From NCBI RefSeq assembly GCF_026914185.1, contig NC_070561.1:6882001-6946000 (forward strand): a DNA stretch of 64,000 nucleotides, read 5' to 3'. This document shows, piece by piece, positions 21,451-32,574 of the stretch; within the stretch, counting starts at the first letter, position 1; the number at the start of each line of letters is the position of its first letter. The notes under the pieces were generated by a model. It saw only the letters and a program-made list of their open reading frames with translations. It had not been told where the DNA came from and did no database searches. The DNA is from Puccinia triticina. Its lineage: Eukaryota > Basidiomycota > Pucciniomycetes > Pucciniales > Pucciniaceae. The position numbers and the translations under genes were made by a program.

Positions 21451-21754
21451 TCAGCCTGTAGGTAACTAACTGTGTCGGAGAGGATTGTTACTAGCAAGAT
21501 GATAGTGTAAAGTGCCAAGGCCAATGGTTTTGTGGAAAGACCTGTAAAAGGTTTCAATTTATCAGTAATCTTGACTGAGAGGCTTGCTCAATGAAGGCGC
21601 ATCCAGATCAACGCAGGGTGTTGCTAGGCATCCAAGGAATAACTCAACTTGGGTTCATGGTTTTACCTACAGAAAGGTAAGGGTAATCAAGAGTTGATGT
21701 TATTCCTGAATTGAAAGATGGGTGAAAATGAAAGCACTGTTTAACCATAGTATA

Positions 21755-21779
21755 CTAGAGTTCAGGGCGGCTACGCCGC
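21755..21779 (-). mobile_element. Helitron 3' terminus (element extends to the right, minus strand)
   Basis: On the minus strand: hairpin GCGGC-GTA-GCCGC (21779-21767), 8 bases, CTAG (21758-21755), then T. This is the same layout, including the 8-base gap, as the termini at 1975 and 42023. The element would run rightwards through the gene fragments at 22.3-23.3 kb, which are on the same strand. Its 5' end was not located. Confidence 0.7.
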
Positions 21780-22268
21780 CGCACTTTCAAGTGTCCAGTT
21801 CACCGCCAGTGCATCACTATCCCTCCTACATGCACCTCTATCCCTCCTACATATCGTGCTTTGTAAAATTCTTGGACAGATGGTCCTGTTGCTGTGCCCA
21901 AATCCTGGCATTCCATGATTACAATTTTATTATTTTTTTTACCTTGCATTGTGAAATAAAGATCATCATGATCATTTTCACTTGGGCACAGGACTCTTGA
22001 TTTCCAACAAATAAGCAAAACACCATACATCTTCTACAGCTAAGGTTGCAGAGTCAATTGAATCTGCTGCCAAAGTTACAAAAATTCTTCACCCTTCAAG
22101 TTCCAATATCTCCTCAACAGAAGTATGATGTACTGAGTCTGACATGTCAAATACTGACTGCTAGGAGGATTTTGAAAAGTTTTATGGTTCAGTCACCAAA
22201 AAACCCTCACAATACTGTTGGCTAGGAAAATTCACTGCCTTTCATTCCCCCACTGATTGGAGACAAAA

Positions 22269-23110
22269 TTATCTTGTCCAGCTTAGACTCAGTTGGGATT
22301 GGTTTGTTATAAACTTTTTACAGCAACCCACAACCCTGCCAGCGGCGGGCCTTGGGGGAAAGGGATTGGTTTTAGTGGGGCTAGAAGGGAGCCAAATCGA
22401 ATCACTGGTACGGTTGTGGCTACGGCTGGGTTCGTGGGGTGAGCAGGTTCCAAGGAGGCTGAGGTTCTGCTGGTTCAGCCGCAGCTTCTGCTCCCGTTGG
22501 GAAACGGTTGTGAGCGCGCTCTGGGCCTGGCTAAAGCTGTTGACGGCCTCGAAGATGAGCCGCGTCTCTGCCAGGTAGCTTCTCAGTCCCTTTGGTAAGG
22601 CCCCGTCGCCTCGAGTCCACCAGTTGCACAGCCAGATCAGTCGGTCCAGCAGCTGCCGCCTCCCTCCTGGCGTGCCCTCCCACACAACCTATCAGCCCAA
22701 GCATGTGCTCACCGTCAAAGCTCGCGCGCTGAAGCCCCCTTCCCCTCAAGCCCCAATATCAGCCGAGCTCGAGAATGGGCCTCCAAGAAGCGACTGATGT
22801 CTTGCCCAGATCGGTGGAAGAACCTCGTGTGCAGCTTCTTCCCATGCCGCAATATATCCTTCTTGTTATGTTGGCAGACATCAAAACCTGTGCATATCTA
22901 GAAGTCCAATGATCAGCAAAAAAAAACCGCTCCCCCTCATGAATAAAAAGGGTTGCTTACGCGTACTGAAAAAGATCAACAAACGCTCTGGTTCGGCAGC
23001 GGTGATCCGCAAGAAGGCCAAGATGTCCTGCTCAAAGGCATAGGATCACTTTTGGTGCCTTGGAAGGCTTGTTTCAAAGATCAAGCGGAGGTCTTGAAGT
23101 TCTTGGGGGT
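22269..23110 (-). pseudogene. Exon-like fragments of an unidentified gene
   Basis: Minus-strand pieces look protein-coding but are not recognised: ELQDLRLIFETSL, then (after a stop) YAFEQDILAFLRITAAEPER at 23000-23090, GFDVCQHNKKDILRHGKKLH and FFHRSGQDISRFLEAHSRAR at about 22780-22885, and LLDRLIWLCNWWTRGDGALP with LIFEAVNSFSQAQSALTTVS at 22480-22680. Splice-like GT and AG signals separate them. At least one stop and frame changes make it non-functional. It is probably carried by the Helitron ending at 21755. Confidence 0.4.
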
Positions 23111-23124
23111 GAACTAAAGTAAGA

Positions 23125-23290
23125 AAAGCAGACATTTTGATTCAGAATGACGTTATCAAACATGATCACGTCTGCCCCGTGCTTGATAGCTTCCTTAGCT
23201 TCTTTCTCATCTCTGAAATCAATATTGATTCTCAAGCTGAACCCGCAAACGCTGCGGGCTTCTTGGATGGCCGCGGTGATCAAACCTTTG
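23125..23290 (-). pseudogene. Fragment of quinolinate (nicotinate-nucleotide) phosphoribosyltransferase
   Basis: The minus strand encodes ITAAIQEARSVCGFSLRINI followed by DEKEAKEAIKHGADVIMFDN. The GADVIM(L/F)DN motif and the preceding ARSVCGFS segment are diagnostic for the alpha/beta barrel of this NAD-biosynthesis enzyme. Only this internal exon is present; the N-terminal domain and the rest of the barrel are missing. It is a fragment on the same strand as its neighbours and the Helitron terminus, consistent with capture. Confidence 0.75.
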
Positions 23291-24029
23291 CTTCAAATGT
23301 TGACAAGAGACGGGGGGGAGCCAGGCGAGGCCGGCGGCAAGGCCAAGGTCGACAAAGCGCAGCCCTTCGCGCCATGTATAGGTTATCAGGCGCCTGTTTG
23401 TCCACCCGTCTTGAAGCTGTTGTTTTGGGCCATGATGTGCATGAACGGTTTGTTAGAAGATGAACTGGTTGATAGCGTTTCCAACGCTGGCAGGGTGAGG
23501 ACGAGTGGGATGGGTGATGGGTGCTTTTGGTGTAGTGAGTGGGTAGAGCCGGGAGACGGGCGGGGGAGAGGGTGTGGAGCGAGTGCCAGACGAGGGCGAG
23601 GGAGAGGCAGAGGTCAACAAATAAGGAGTGATAGCGGGTGTTGAAGGCGAGTCTGCCGAGCCGTTCCTGGCCTTGTGGTACCATATGCTGCTCCACCGCC
23701 ATCCTCACAACATGAATATCTGTACCCTGACCCGGGACAGACTCGGGACCATCGAGAATACATACATAGGCACCTTCCCAACTGGCCATCAGCAGTTAAT
23801 GGTGAATGGTCGTTGTGATGGCTTGGTTGTAAGGGTGGACGGTTTTTTTGTCGGCCTGGCGGGGGCTGGTTGAGTGGATATGACATACATATCACAGCTA
23901 TTGTCTAGCAACCACACTGGCGGGCGTCACAAAAATATTGTGGCTTTGCGGACCATCCTGGGCCAATGCAACGCGGAAGCGCTCTGCAATCACGACCTGT
24001 TGATCAATATATAAGGGGGCATCATCTGC
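23291..24029. other. No gene assigned
   Basis: GC-rich, with overlapping open frames on both strands (for example 23280-23789 minus, 23147-23644 plus). None has recognisable motifs. It may contain further degraded captured sequence. Confidence 0.4.
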
Positions 24030-24400
24030 ATCAAGGGTTATGCCCCAGGTGATTTGCCCTCCCCTGCATTTGCAGAGGACGGTGGAAATCCTCCCCCTTC
24101 CCAATTGCACTTGCAATTGGCTGAGGGGTTTCCAGCCCCGACTTTTGCCCCACGCACTTGCGCCAGGCTGAGCGGGTTAACTCCGGGACCTTTTTACCTG
24201 TGGCATGTCACAGGCTGGGGGATCGTTATGAGTCAAACCTGATGTATATTAGATGTGTAGAATATTGTTGTATTATTATTGCTTGTTTGTAATTTGTTAG
24301 CATTGAACCTATGTTATTTTTTAGTGATTTGTTATAAACAGGGGAAACCCTTGAATTTTTTTTTGGTGAAACTGTGGTTTTAATAAACTTAGATAACAGC
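24030..24400. repeat. Dispersed repeat, copy B, ending in AATAAACTT
   Basis: Homologous to 21030-21450: AGGGGAAACCCTTGA and GTGGTTTTAATAAACTTAGA at its right end, directly before the satellite starts. It carries a poly(A)-like AATAAA. No coding sequence is recognised. Confidence 0.45.
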
Positions 24401-24404
24401 TACA

Positions 24405-26467
24405 ATCTGATCAGTTGCCAAATCTCACTACTTTGTTAGTTTCTTGGTGTTTCTGCAACTATATCTCAACGCAGATCAGTAGGAGGTCTTCCATGATATT
24501 GGTATCAAAATTTCCAAATGCCCTCAAAGATTCATTGTGTACCTTGAATGGCCACAAAACCGCCAAATGTAGCATCTACAATAGGGGGTATCAAATATGA
24601 CCAAATCCACCATTATGTAATTGACTGGTTTGAAAAAACCCATCATTTTTAAAACATGCTGGTCCTTCTTCTACCCAATTTTGGGATCCACTGGTGAAAA
24701 ATTTCTTTTTTGGCTAATTTACTGGTTTCTAATTGTGGATTTCTCATATTTGATACCCCCCGATGTGATCAGTTGCCAAATATCACTAATTTGGTAGTTT
24801 CTTGGTGTTTCTGCCACTATATCTCAAGGCGGCGTGGGATTTCTTTCATGATATTGGTACCAAAATAATTAAATGCCCTCAATGACTCATTGTGTACCTT
24901 GAATGGACACAAGACCGCCAAATTTAGCAGCTAAAATGTGATTGGTTGCCAAATATCACTAATTTGGTAGTTTCTTGGTGTTTCTGCCACTATATCTCAA
25001 GGCAGTGGGAGTTCTTCCATGATGTTGTTATATAAATTATCAGATGCCCCCAAGGGCTCATTGTGTACCTTGAATGACCACAAAACCCAAAAACGTAGCA
25101 GCTACAATCTGATTAGTTGCCAAATATCACTAATTTGGTAATTTCTTGGTGTTTCTGCCACTATATCTCAGCGCAGTGTGGGAGTTATTCCATGATATTG
25201 GTACCAAAATAATAGAATGCCCTCAAATCTTCATTTTGCACCTTGACTGTCCACAAAACCCCCAAATGAAGCAGCTACAATGTGATTGGTTGCCAAATAA
25301 CACTAATTTGGTAGTTTCTTGGTGTTTCTGCCCCTATATCTCAGCGCAGGGGGGGAATTATTCCATGATATTGGAACCAATTACTCACATGCCCTCAATG
25401 ATTCATTTTGTAGGCCACAAAAACCCCAGATGTAGCAGCTACAATGTGACTAGTTGCCAAATATCACTAATTTGTTATTTTCTTGGTATTTCTCCCACTA
25501 TATGTCAGCACAGCATGGGAGTTCTTCCATGATATTGGTACCAAAATAATCTCATGCCCTCAAACATTGATTATGTACCTTGAGTGACCACAAAACCCCC
25601 AAATGTAGCAGCTACAATGTGATTGGTTGCCAAATATCACTAATTTGGTAGTTTCTTGGTGTTTCTGCCACTATATCTCAGCGCAGGGTGGGAGTTCTTC
25701 CATGATATTGGTACCAAAATAATTGAATGCGCTCAATATTTTCTTTTGTACCTTGACTGACCACAAAACCCCAAAATGTAGCAGCTACAATCTGATTAGT
25801 TGCCAAATATCACTAATTTGGTAGTTTCTTGGTGTTTCTGCCACTATATCTCAGTGCAGGGTGGGAGTTCTTCCATGACATTGGTACCAAAATGAACAAA
25901 TCCCTCAAAAATTCATTGTGTACCTTAAATTGCCACAAACCCGCCAAATGTAGCAGCTACAATGTGATTGGTTGCCAAATATCACTAATTTGGTAGTTTC
26001 TTGGTGTTTCTGCCACTATATCTCAGCGCAGGGTGGGAGTTCTTCCATGATATTGGTATCAAAATAATTCAATTCCCTCAATGATTCATTTTGTACCTTG
26101 ACTGGCCACAAAACCCCCAAATGTAGCAGCTACAATGTGATGAGTTGCCAAATACCACTAATTTGGTAGTTTCTTGGTGTTTCTGCCACTATATCTCAAG
26201 GCGGTGTGGGAGTTCTTCCATGATTTGGTACCAAAATGAACAAATGCCCTCAAAAATTCATTGTGTACCTTGAATGGCCACAAACCCGCCAAATGTAGCA
26301 GCTACACTCTGATTAGTTGCCAAATATCACTAATTTGGTAGTTTCTTGGTGTTTCTGCCACCATATCTCAGCGCAGGGAGGGATTTCTTTCATGATATTG
26401 GTACTAAAATAAACAAATGCCCTCAATGATTCATTTTGTACCTTGAACGACCCCAAAACTCCCAAAT
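24405..26467 (+). repeat. Satellite array, block 1 (~172-bp unit)
   Basis: About eleven head-to-tail units. The landmark TAGTTTCTTGGTG (or close variants) recurs at 24436, 24795, 24968, 25139, 25312, 25477, 25649, 25822, 25994, 26167 and 26339, giving steps of 171-173 bp apart from one short unit and one interrupted by a small element. Each unit contains CCAAAT..ATTTGG, CCATGATATTGGTACCAAAA, ATGCCCTCAA and AAATGTAGCAGCTACAATGT. The array stops in mid-unit at 26467 (after CTCCCAAAT). The length near one nucleosome repeat is typical of centromeric or subtelomeric satellites. Open frames in it are not genes. Confidence 0.95.
24584..24761. mobile_element. 178-bp MITE inserted in the satellite
   Basis: Terminal inverted repeats GGGGGTATCAAATATGA (24584-24600) and its complement (24745-24761), extending through AAATCCAC, interrupt a satellite unit between CTACAAT and GTGATCAG. 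It has no coding capacity. A 2-bp target duplication (AT or TA) is possible but ambiguous, so the superfamily is left open. Confidence 0.75.
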
Positions 26468-29400
26468 TGTCAGCCTACATGATGCCAAGGACATTATCCT
26501 TCTAGGTACACGTGGGGCAAAGCAAAAAGATTAGAGTTATAAAACCTAAGACAAAGGCATAAGGGATAATTCCAACGTAAATGTTGGGAATTATGGCGTA
26601 AAAATAGGGCAATTTGGGCCAATTAGACGTAATCAAATTGATGTTATTAATTTTGAGAGGAGCCTGATAAATCAGGGGTGTTTAATCCCTCTAGAATATA
26701 GAAATGGGGCCTGTAAACAGGGGTGTTTCAAATCCCAGAAAGAAATGGCGGAGAATCTCAAGAGAAGGGGCTTAAACTTACTAGTATAAGACCCTAGAGT
26801 CACTTGAGGTTCTTCAGGGGTGAAGTTGGGCAGTTGGAGGCGCTCAGAGGAGGTAATCGTGAGAGCAGGGTGGTTACTGCACAGCTCCAAGGCGGAAATT
26901 AGGGCTAAAAATCACGAAAGTAGGTATTTTACCTGGCAAATCACAGGCTATTGAGGCTGTTGAAGGCAGGTAAAAATTCTACTATGTAATGTCAAGCTGG
27001 GGAATCTCCTTTTGGGCGGAGAAAGGGCCTTTCTATAGCCTAGGCAGGCCTCCAGGGGCGCCCAGGGGACAGGGGAACACTTGTGGGCGCATTCTGAGGC
27101 AATTTGGTTGCGCTAGAAGGCGCTGTTGGTCGTGGAACCTTGGGGCTTGGATACAAGGGTTGCCAAGGACCATTTACAGAGTTTCTGCGTGTTTTTACAA
27201 ATGCCTTACACGTCAGGGCTGGTTTGGGGGTTCTGTGACGCTCATTTCTGTGGAGATGTGCCACAGAAGGTACTAGAACTAGCTTCTGTGCAAGCAGTGC
27301 TTTATACATGTTCTGGAGGCGCTTATTAAATGCTCCACTTCATTTGACCCCTTCTACATATTTACTACAGTTGTAATTTACATATAGTGAGGCTTGGGAG
27401 AGGCTGGGGCGCTTTCTAGTCTCTCCTGTGCACGCTGCAAGAGTCCTTTTCAGTCTAGAATGTTTTATATTGAATGATGTGGTAATTAAATCTTCTTTGG
27501 TGATTAATTACATGTGTACAAGACATATAATACATGTAATATTGCTATTGGGGCGTATTCTGGCCCATTCTCACTTACTGGTAGCCTGAGCGCTTTGGTT
27601 GCGGGCTAGTTTATGCATTATGCATATATGTACACCATGCGCGCGGGCTTGAGCTCTGGGCAACAGAGCACGCGGGCTTGGATGCGCCACACAACAAATA
27701 AAGCCATCTTTTAAACTATACACAACACCTCAGTCACGTCACTGAAAATGGGTGTATACATATTTACTTATATATATATGCACACATGTGCATTCACGCG
27801 GGGCGTGATGCACTTGCGTAAACTTTGAAGTTAGTTTACACAAGGAAGGGATAATAATTAAGGGTACATGTAAGTGAGATACTAGAGATTGCCAAGTGGA
27901 CCCGCGCCCGGGTACCCGGCACCCGTGGGCGGGTACCCGCCACATGGCGTCGGGTATGTGTACGGGTCCGGGTGCGGGATTTTGGGCAAAAAAGCACCAG
28001 GTACCCGGATACCCGCCAAAAATACCCGCGGCAGGCGGGTCTTCCAGGCACCCGGGTACCCGCTGTTACGGTCACTGAGGGGGTTGATTCCTCGAGATGA
28101 CCGGGACAGATCCTGGTCATCAAGGGGAATCAGCCCTCTTGATGACCGGGACAGACCCCGGTCATTGAGAGGAATAGTACAGCCCTCTCGATGACCGCAT
28201 CAAGAAGAATCAGCCCTCCCAATGACCGGGATCTGTCCTGGTCATCGGGAGGGTTGTTTTCCCTCGATGACCGGGACAGATCCTGGTCATCGGGAGGAAT
28301 CAACCCCCTCAATGACCGGGACAGACCCCGGTCATTGAGAGGAATTGAACCCTCTAGGTGACCCGGACAGATCTCGGTCATCAAGGGTAATCAGCCCTCT
28401 CGATGACCGGGACAGATCCCGGTCATCAAGAGGAAACAACCCTCTCAATGACGGGGACAGGACCCGGTCATCGAGAGGAAACAACCCTCTTGATGACCAT
28501 GACAGAACCCGGTCATTGTGAGGAACCAACCCTCTCAATGACGGGGAAAGAACCCGCTCATCGAGAGGGTTGTTTCCTCTCAATGACTGGGACAGACCCC
28601 AGTCATCAAGAGGAAACAAGCCTCTCGATGAGCGGGGTCTATCCCGGTCATTGAGAGGAACCATCACTCCTGATGACTGGGACAGAGCCCGGTCATCGGG
28701 AGGAACCATCACTCCCAATGAACAGTCTGTAGCTGTCATTGAGTGAGGGTGTTGGATAAAAAAAAGCACAAGTACCCGCCGTACCCGCAAAAAGTACCGC
28801 CGGTACCCGCCCGCGGGTGCCGTGTATGGGTACGGGTGTCTGAATATCACAAAAATCACCGCGGTTACCCGGGTCCACTTGGCGATCTCTATAAGATACC
28901 CTAGGTTATTTTACCCATAGAATCAGAAACTTCTATAATATTTTACTTATTAATTACGCAAAGCTAAGTAATCAATTATTTATATATGTATTTAATGTTT
29001 TGCGTAGTTTTGTGTTGGAATGTGCCGGCGCTTTGAGGCGCACGGCGCGCAGCGGTACGGCTTGTGACTACGGTTCTCAGTGACGTCAATGAGTGCGAAC
29101 ACTTCAAATCGGAAGCAGTTGACCGCTACTCCTCGATTCGTTGTCGGTCATGATCAATTCCCTTTTCCTTCATCTCGACAACCTCTTTCCAACCGGCGAT
29201 TTAGTCAAACAACATCAAATCAAAGCACGGTTGCTCGTCGAGGTCACTAGTCTAGGCGGCTCAACTCTTAGGTTTATCCTTCTTTCTTTTATCTATCCTG
29301 TTGACCATAATTATCTAACTCTTTTATTTCCTGTCTTAGCCTTTAAAGTCCTAGTTGTATGGTGGTTTAGGTTCTATTGTGTTCTCATCTCTACTTTGTT

Positions 29401-29468
29401 CCTGTTTCTTTTAGTCTGAATTTATCACATTATCAGTACGGTAGCTTCGAAACAGGAACAACCACGAT
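26468..29468. other. Non-coding region between satellite and gag, possibly a Copia LTR and leader
   Basis: The satellite breaks off at 26467 and the new sequence begins TGTCAGCCTACATG, which could be an LTR start. No reading frame in 26468-27882 or 28900-29140 is convincing. Before the gag start, TTTATCACATTATCAGTACG (29421-29440) resembles the junction between LTR end and leader in Copia-type elements. A hAT element (27883-28891) is inserted inside. Without a second LTR the boundaries stay unproven. Confidence 0.35.
27883..28891. mobile_element. Second non-autonomous hAT element with palindromic minisatellite core
   Basis: The ends read TAGAGATTGCCAAGTGGACC and, inverted, TAGAGATCGCCAAGTGGACC. 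The flanks TGAGATAC (27875-27882) and TAAGATAC (28892-28899) match at 7 of 8 positions, an aged 8-bp duplication. Next to the ends lie GGGTACCCGC-type palindromes, as in 5533-6415. The core (about 28070-28740) is an array of ~46-bp units with hairpins GATGACCGGGAC / GTCCCGGTCATC and GAGAGG / CCTCTC. There is no transposase. Architecture matches the 5533 element although the core sequence differs. Confidence 0.9.
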
Positions 29469-30446
29469 ATGTCGGACGTTGATGTCGAAGATAAATCCAG
29501 CCGATCCTCGATCGGTAAACTCGACGACCTTAACTTTCCGTCGTGGTCAATTCGAATGAGAACGTACCTCAAGAGCAAAGATCTTTGGGAAATCTGCTCG
29601 AGAGAAGTGGCTAATCCGGCCAAGAAGAAAGTGAAAACGACTGCGAATATTCTGATCAGTCACCTGAGCGAAATCGCCCTGGAAGCCGTTGTTACTGTTG
29701 AAAACGAAGAAAAGCCAAATGAAATTTGGAACGCAATTGTCGATCGATACGCTTCGGCCTCGATTAACAATAAGGCTCGAATTTGGCTTAACTTCATGCG
29801 TTACGAATACGGCGGCGATCTTAAAAGCTATCTGGTCGACTGCCAGAAAATGATCAGAGACTTTGCAATCGTTCAACTTGGTATTCCCGACGACATCATT
29901 TCTATCTCGGTTCTTGCTAAATTGTCGAAGGACTATTGGAACGTCGTCGACAACATTATTATGAATGAAGCAATCATCTTCTTCCCAAGCCGCACTCTTC
30001 GAAAACTTCAAGAACTCGTCTATATGAAGGAAACTCGAGCGATAGCTTCTACTTCCAAGACCGAGTCCAACTTAAAAATCGAAAAGGACACCGCCTCTGC
30101 TTATAAATCCAAGGCCGAGAAACCCAAAAGGCCAAAACCAGCTCATCCTTGTTCAGCGGGAAAACATAACCCTTTGGCCTATCACCCCGCGTGGCGTTGC
30201 TTCAACTTAACCGCTGCTGAACGAGACGCTTTACGTCCTGCCAATCCCGAAGCTCACTTAGTCTCAGCCAAAGTCTCAGATGATGACGAAGACGAATACG
30301 ATGTTGTCGAAGCTTCCGCTTTCATTAATAGTTTGACTCACGGTGGAACCTCTCCCGTTCTCGATTCAAACCTGCGCAGATGCAACAGGGGACGCTCGCC
30401 CAAGGATTTCAAATTGTTGCCGTCAATCCCTTCTTATATCCTCTAG
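29469..30446 (+). CDS. Copia-type Gag-like protein, cut at the protease junction
   Basis: 325 codons from ATG 29469. The N-terminal region has the Copia Gag (UBN2-like) layout: LDDLNFPSWSIRMRTYLKSK, then DLWEI, ILISHLSEIAL, EIWNAIVDRYA, LNFMRYEYGGDLKSYL and SVLAKLSKDYWNVV. A possible modified zinc knuckle, CSAGKHNPLAYHPAWRC, lies near residue 230. In complete elements the next segment is a protease with VLDSGA; here the frame reads SPVLDSN and then changes to unrelated arginine-rich sequence up to the stop. So protease, integrase, reverse transcriptase and RNase H are missing. It may be a truncated element, or a gag fragment caught at the left side of the Helitron. The frame is clean. Confidence 0.75.
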   Translation: MSDVDVEDKSSRSSIGKLDDLNFPSWSIRMRTYLKSKDLWEICSREVANPAKKKVKTTANILISHLSEIALEAVVTVENEEKPNEIWNAIVDRYASASINNKARIWLNFMRYEYGGDLKSYLVDCQKMIRDFAIVQLGIPDDIISISVLAKLSKDYWNVVDNIIMNEAIIFFPSRTLRKLQELVYMKETRAIASTSKTESNLKIEKDTASAYKSKAEKPKRPKPAHPCSAGKHNPLAYHPAWRCFNLTAAERDALRPANPEAHLVSAKVSDDDEDEYDVVEASAFINSLTHGGTSPVLDSNLRRCNRGRSPKDFKLLPSIPSYIL

Positions 30447-31374
30447 CCACCGCCCACGAGTCCCACCTGCCACCACCTCCGATGCTCACACCACCCTACC
30501 CGATCTGGACAACTCCACATCCGGTTACCTCGATACGACCTCCATCTTCCTGAAACACTTCGGTTGTACCGCCCGCCCAATCCCAAGACATATCACCCGT
30601 CCCACTCCACGACGACGCTTCTACCGCCCCTTAGCAGACCACATTGCCCTACTGACCTCGTGCGTATCTCTCATGCCAAATTCCAATGTGGACTCGCGAC
30701 CCTTCGGGAATACTTATGACCAATGGAACTTCGCCTGCCCCTTGCGACCGTTACATTCCCTGCAACACTTCTTCGGACCCACGCCTCGGCATTAACACTC
30801 CGTTCGCCCAAAAAGGTTATTGTATTCCCTCCAGTTGTTTTTCTCCAGGAACCCTACCAATCGGCTTTCTCCCCCTCGCCCAACCCATTCCGCCCGTTGC
30901 CACCCCTTATAATTCCACTATCTGCGGATGCCCAGGAGTCAATCTCGCCTTCACTGTGGCCATCAATCTCGTCACCATACAGTTGGTCCCCTTACATACA
31001 GTAAGCCCGGGCATTGAGTCCCTCCTCCCTCGTCACCGGTTGGGAACCCTTAATGCTCGGCTGACGGTTCAAGCAACAGTTGTTGGACTTCGAAACCTTC
31101 GCCTGGATACGCCACGTCCGCCGACTGAGCGCTCATCAAAGCGGAAAGCAATGCCTTGCCGTGGACTAAAAGTGCCATCCTCTCGACTATAAAGCCGGCG
31201 CTTTACCCCCAACCTGCCAATCAAGTTCAAGCCCATCATCTCTTTCCAGCTCTAAGTAACAACAAACAACTAAACCATCATCTCTTCCCAGCTCAACTAA
31301 CAACAAGCAACCAAACCCCAAGAGCTGTCCTCTACTCCTCCGCTACTTCATCTTCATCCAGTTTCCAGTTCGCG
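30447..31374. other. Non-coding, with TATA box for the next gene
   Basis: Proline-rich open frames in all three forward frames reflect C-rich base composition and lack motifs. A TATAAA at 31188-31193 followed by pyrimidine-rich sequence lies about 185 bases before the ATG at 31375 and is a plausible core promoter. The Helitron's 5' end should lie at or left of here, but no clear A-TC terminus was found. Confidence 0.4.
31188..31193 (+). promoter_or_regulatory. TATA box of the Helitron accessory gene
   Basis: TATAAA in a GC-rich context, upstream of a C/T-rich leader and the start codon at 31375. Assigned by position and consensus only. Confidence 0.4.
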
Positions 31375-32574
31375 ATGTCATTGAATAGAACGCCCAACCA
31401 CCCGGTCCATACAACAAGCCTTTACAAGCCTCTTGCCGAGGTATGACTTTTAATTTTTCTTTAAATTTTAGTACTGACTGCTTCTAAAGTCTGTACCAGA
31501 GAACATCCGAGCAAATCAGTACGGCAATGTAACAACTCAATTGTTTGTGCAATGCGGCGGCCTCGATGGTTCGACCCCTCGGGATTTTGAAGTCACTTTG
31601 AACACCAACACCGCTCTCAGCAATATCTTGCTTCCAAACGTCGTCTATTACATGTCGGGCAAATTGATTGCTACCAACGACGGCAAGACTCCCGTCCTAA
31701 CCTATAACCAACACTCCGTTTCACGCATCCGTGATATTGGCACCGAAGGGTTCGAGTTCATCAACAAAACCAATATTATCGGTTTGGGTTTAGTCATCAA
31801 AAGAGACGAAGTCACGAATGGAAATGAGAGTCGTTTGGAAGTCACAATGGAACACAACGACTGGGACGCCCAAGTAAGCTGATCATCTTCGCGCCCACTT
31901 ATATATACCGACTAACAATTGCACCTCAGGAGCGACGTCACAAGACTTTCAAAGTCAAGTACGTGGTCCCTGGCTCCAAGAACTTCATCAAAACCCACTC
32001 GCTTTATGTCGTGGGCCGTGAATGCAAGATTGCTGGCGTACTCGTCGACTTCGATACTGATGACAAAATAGCCATCGTGCTTGTAAGCTCAACTGATTCC
32101 CTTTATCTGACAGACACTAATATCATTTTCGACCAGGTCAACAACTGTAGCATAACAAGCGGTCACCAACCAAGCCGTGCCTCCGGATCATCGTCGCCGA
32201 CTAAGCTCGGTACTCACGGCAAAGGCCGAAATATGTCAGTTCGATTGAACCTTTTCCGTCGAATATAAACACTGACTTCGAACCTCAGATTAAAGCTAGG
32301 AAATGATGACTCGCCGTCTCTTTCACCGAGCCCTTCTCTATCCCCACCAAAACGGACTTTCATTCAAATGACCCCAGACGCGGGTCCTTCAGACCCCAAG
32401 GGAAAACAAAAAGCATTGGCCGAGGAGCCATTCGAAGAAGAACCCAACATCGACGAAGAAGTCGCATCCGAAGTGGCGGACAACGACGATGAAGACAATT
32501 GCCCAAAGTCTGGTCGAGGACGACCTCGCAAGGCAATCCTCAAGGACGCCGCGAAACGTCTCAAAAAGTTGTGA
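31375..32574 (+). CDS. Helitron accessory protein, beta-rich (OB-fold-like?) with acidic tail and AT-hook
   Basis: Five exons: 31375-31440, 31490-31873, 31930-32082, 32137-32234 and 32289-32574, all in phase, 328 residues. The N-terminal 220 residues are strand-rich (QLFVQCGGLDGSTPRDFEVT, NVVYYMSGKLIAT, FKVKYVV, ECKIAGVLVDFDTDDKIAIV). The tail is Ser/Pro-rich, then acidic (EEEPNIDEEVASEVADNDDE), then GRGRPRK, an AT-hook-like DNA-binding motif. Plant Helitrons often carry RPA-like single-strand-binding proteins, and a similar role here is an inference from position and predicted fold, not from a recognised motif. A paralog with the same intron positions lies at 39575-40434. The start ATG follows the TATA box and gives an open first exon. 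Confidence 0.65.

Noticed and set aside
24415..26470. Open frames in the satellite
   Set aside because: Repeat-unit artefacts; the same frame recurs in each block.
28130..28859. 175-codon minus-strand frame with repeated DDRDLSRSSRG
   Set aside because: Translation of the second hAT minisatellite, not a protein gene.
26468..29440. A complete Copia LTR starting TGTCAGCC
   Set aside because: Only one copy is visible and no target duplication can be shown, so it is described as a possibility, not called.
30343..31192. Proline-rich frames of 93-168 codons after gag
   Set aside because: All three forward frames are open because of C-rich composition. No domain or splice support.
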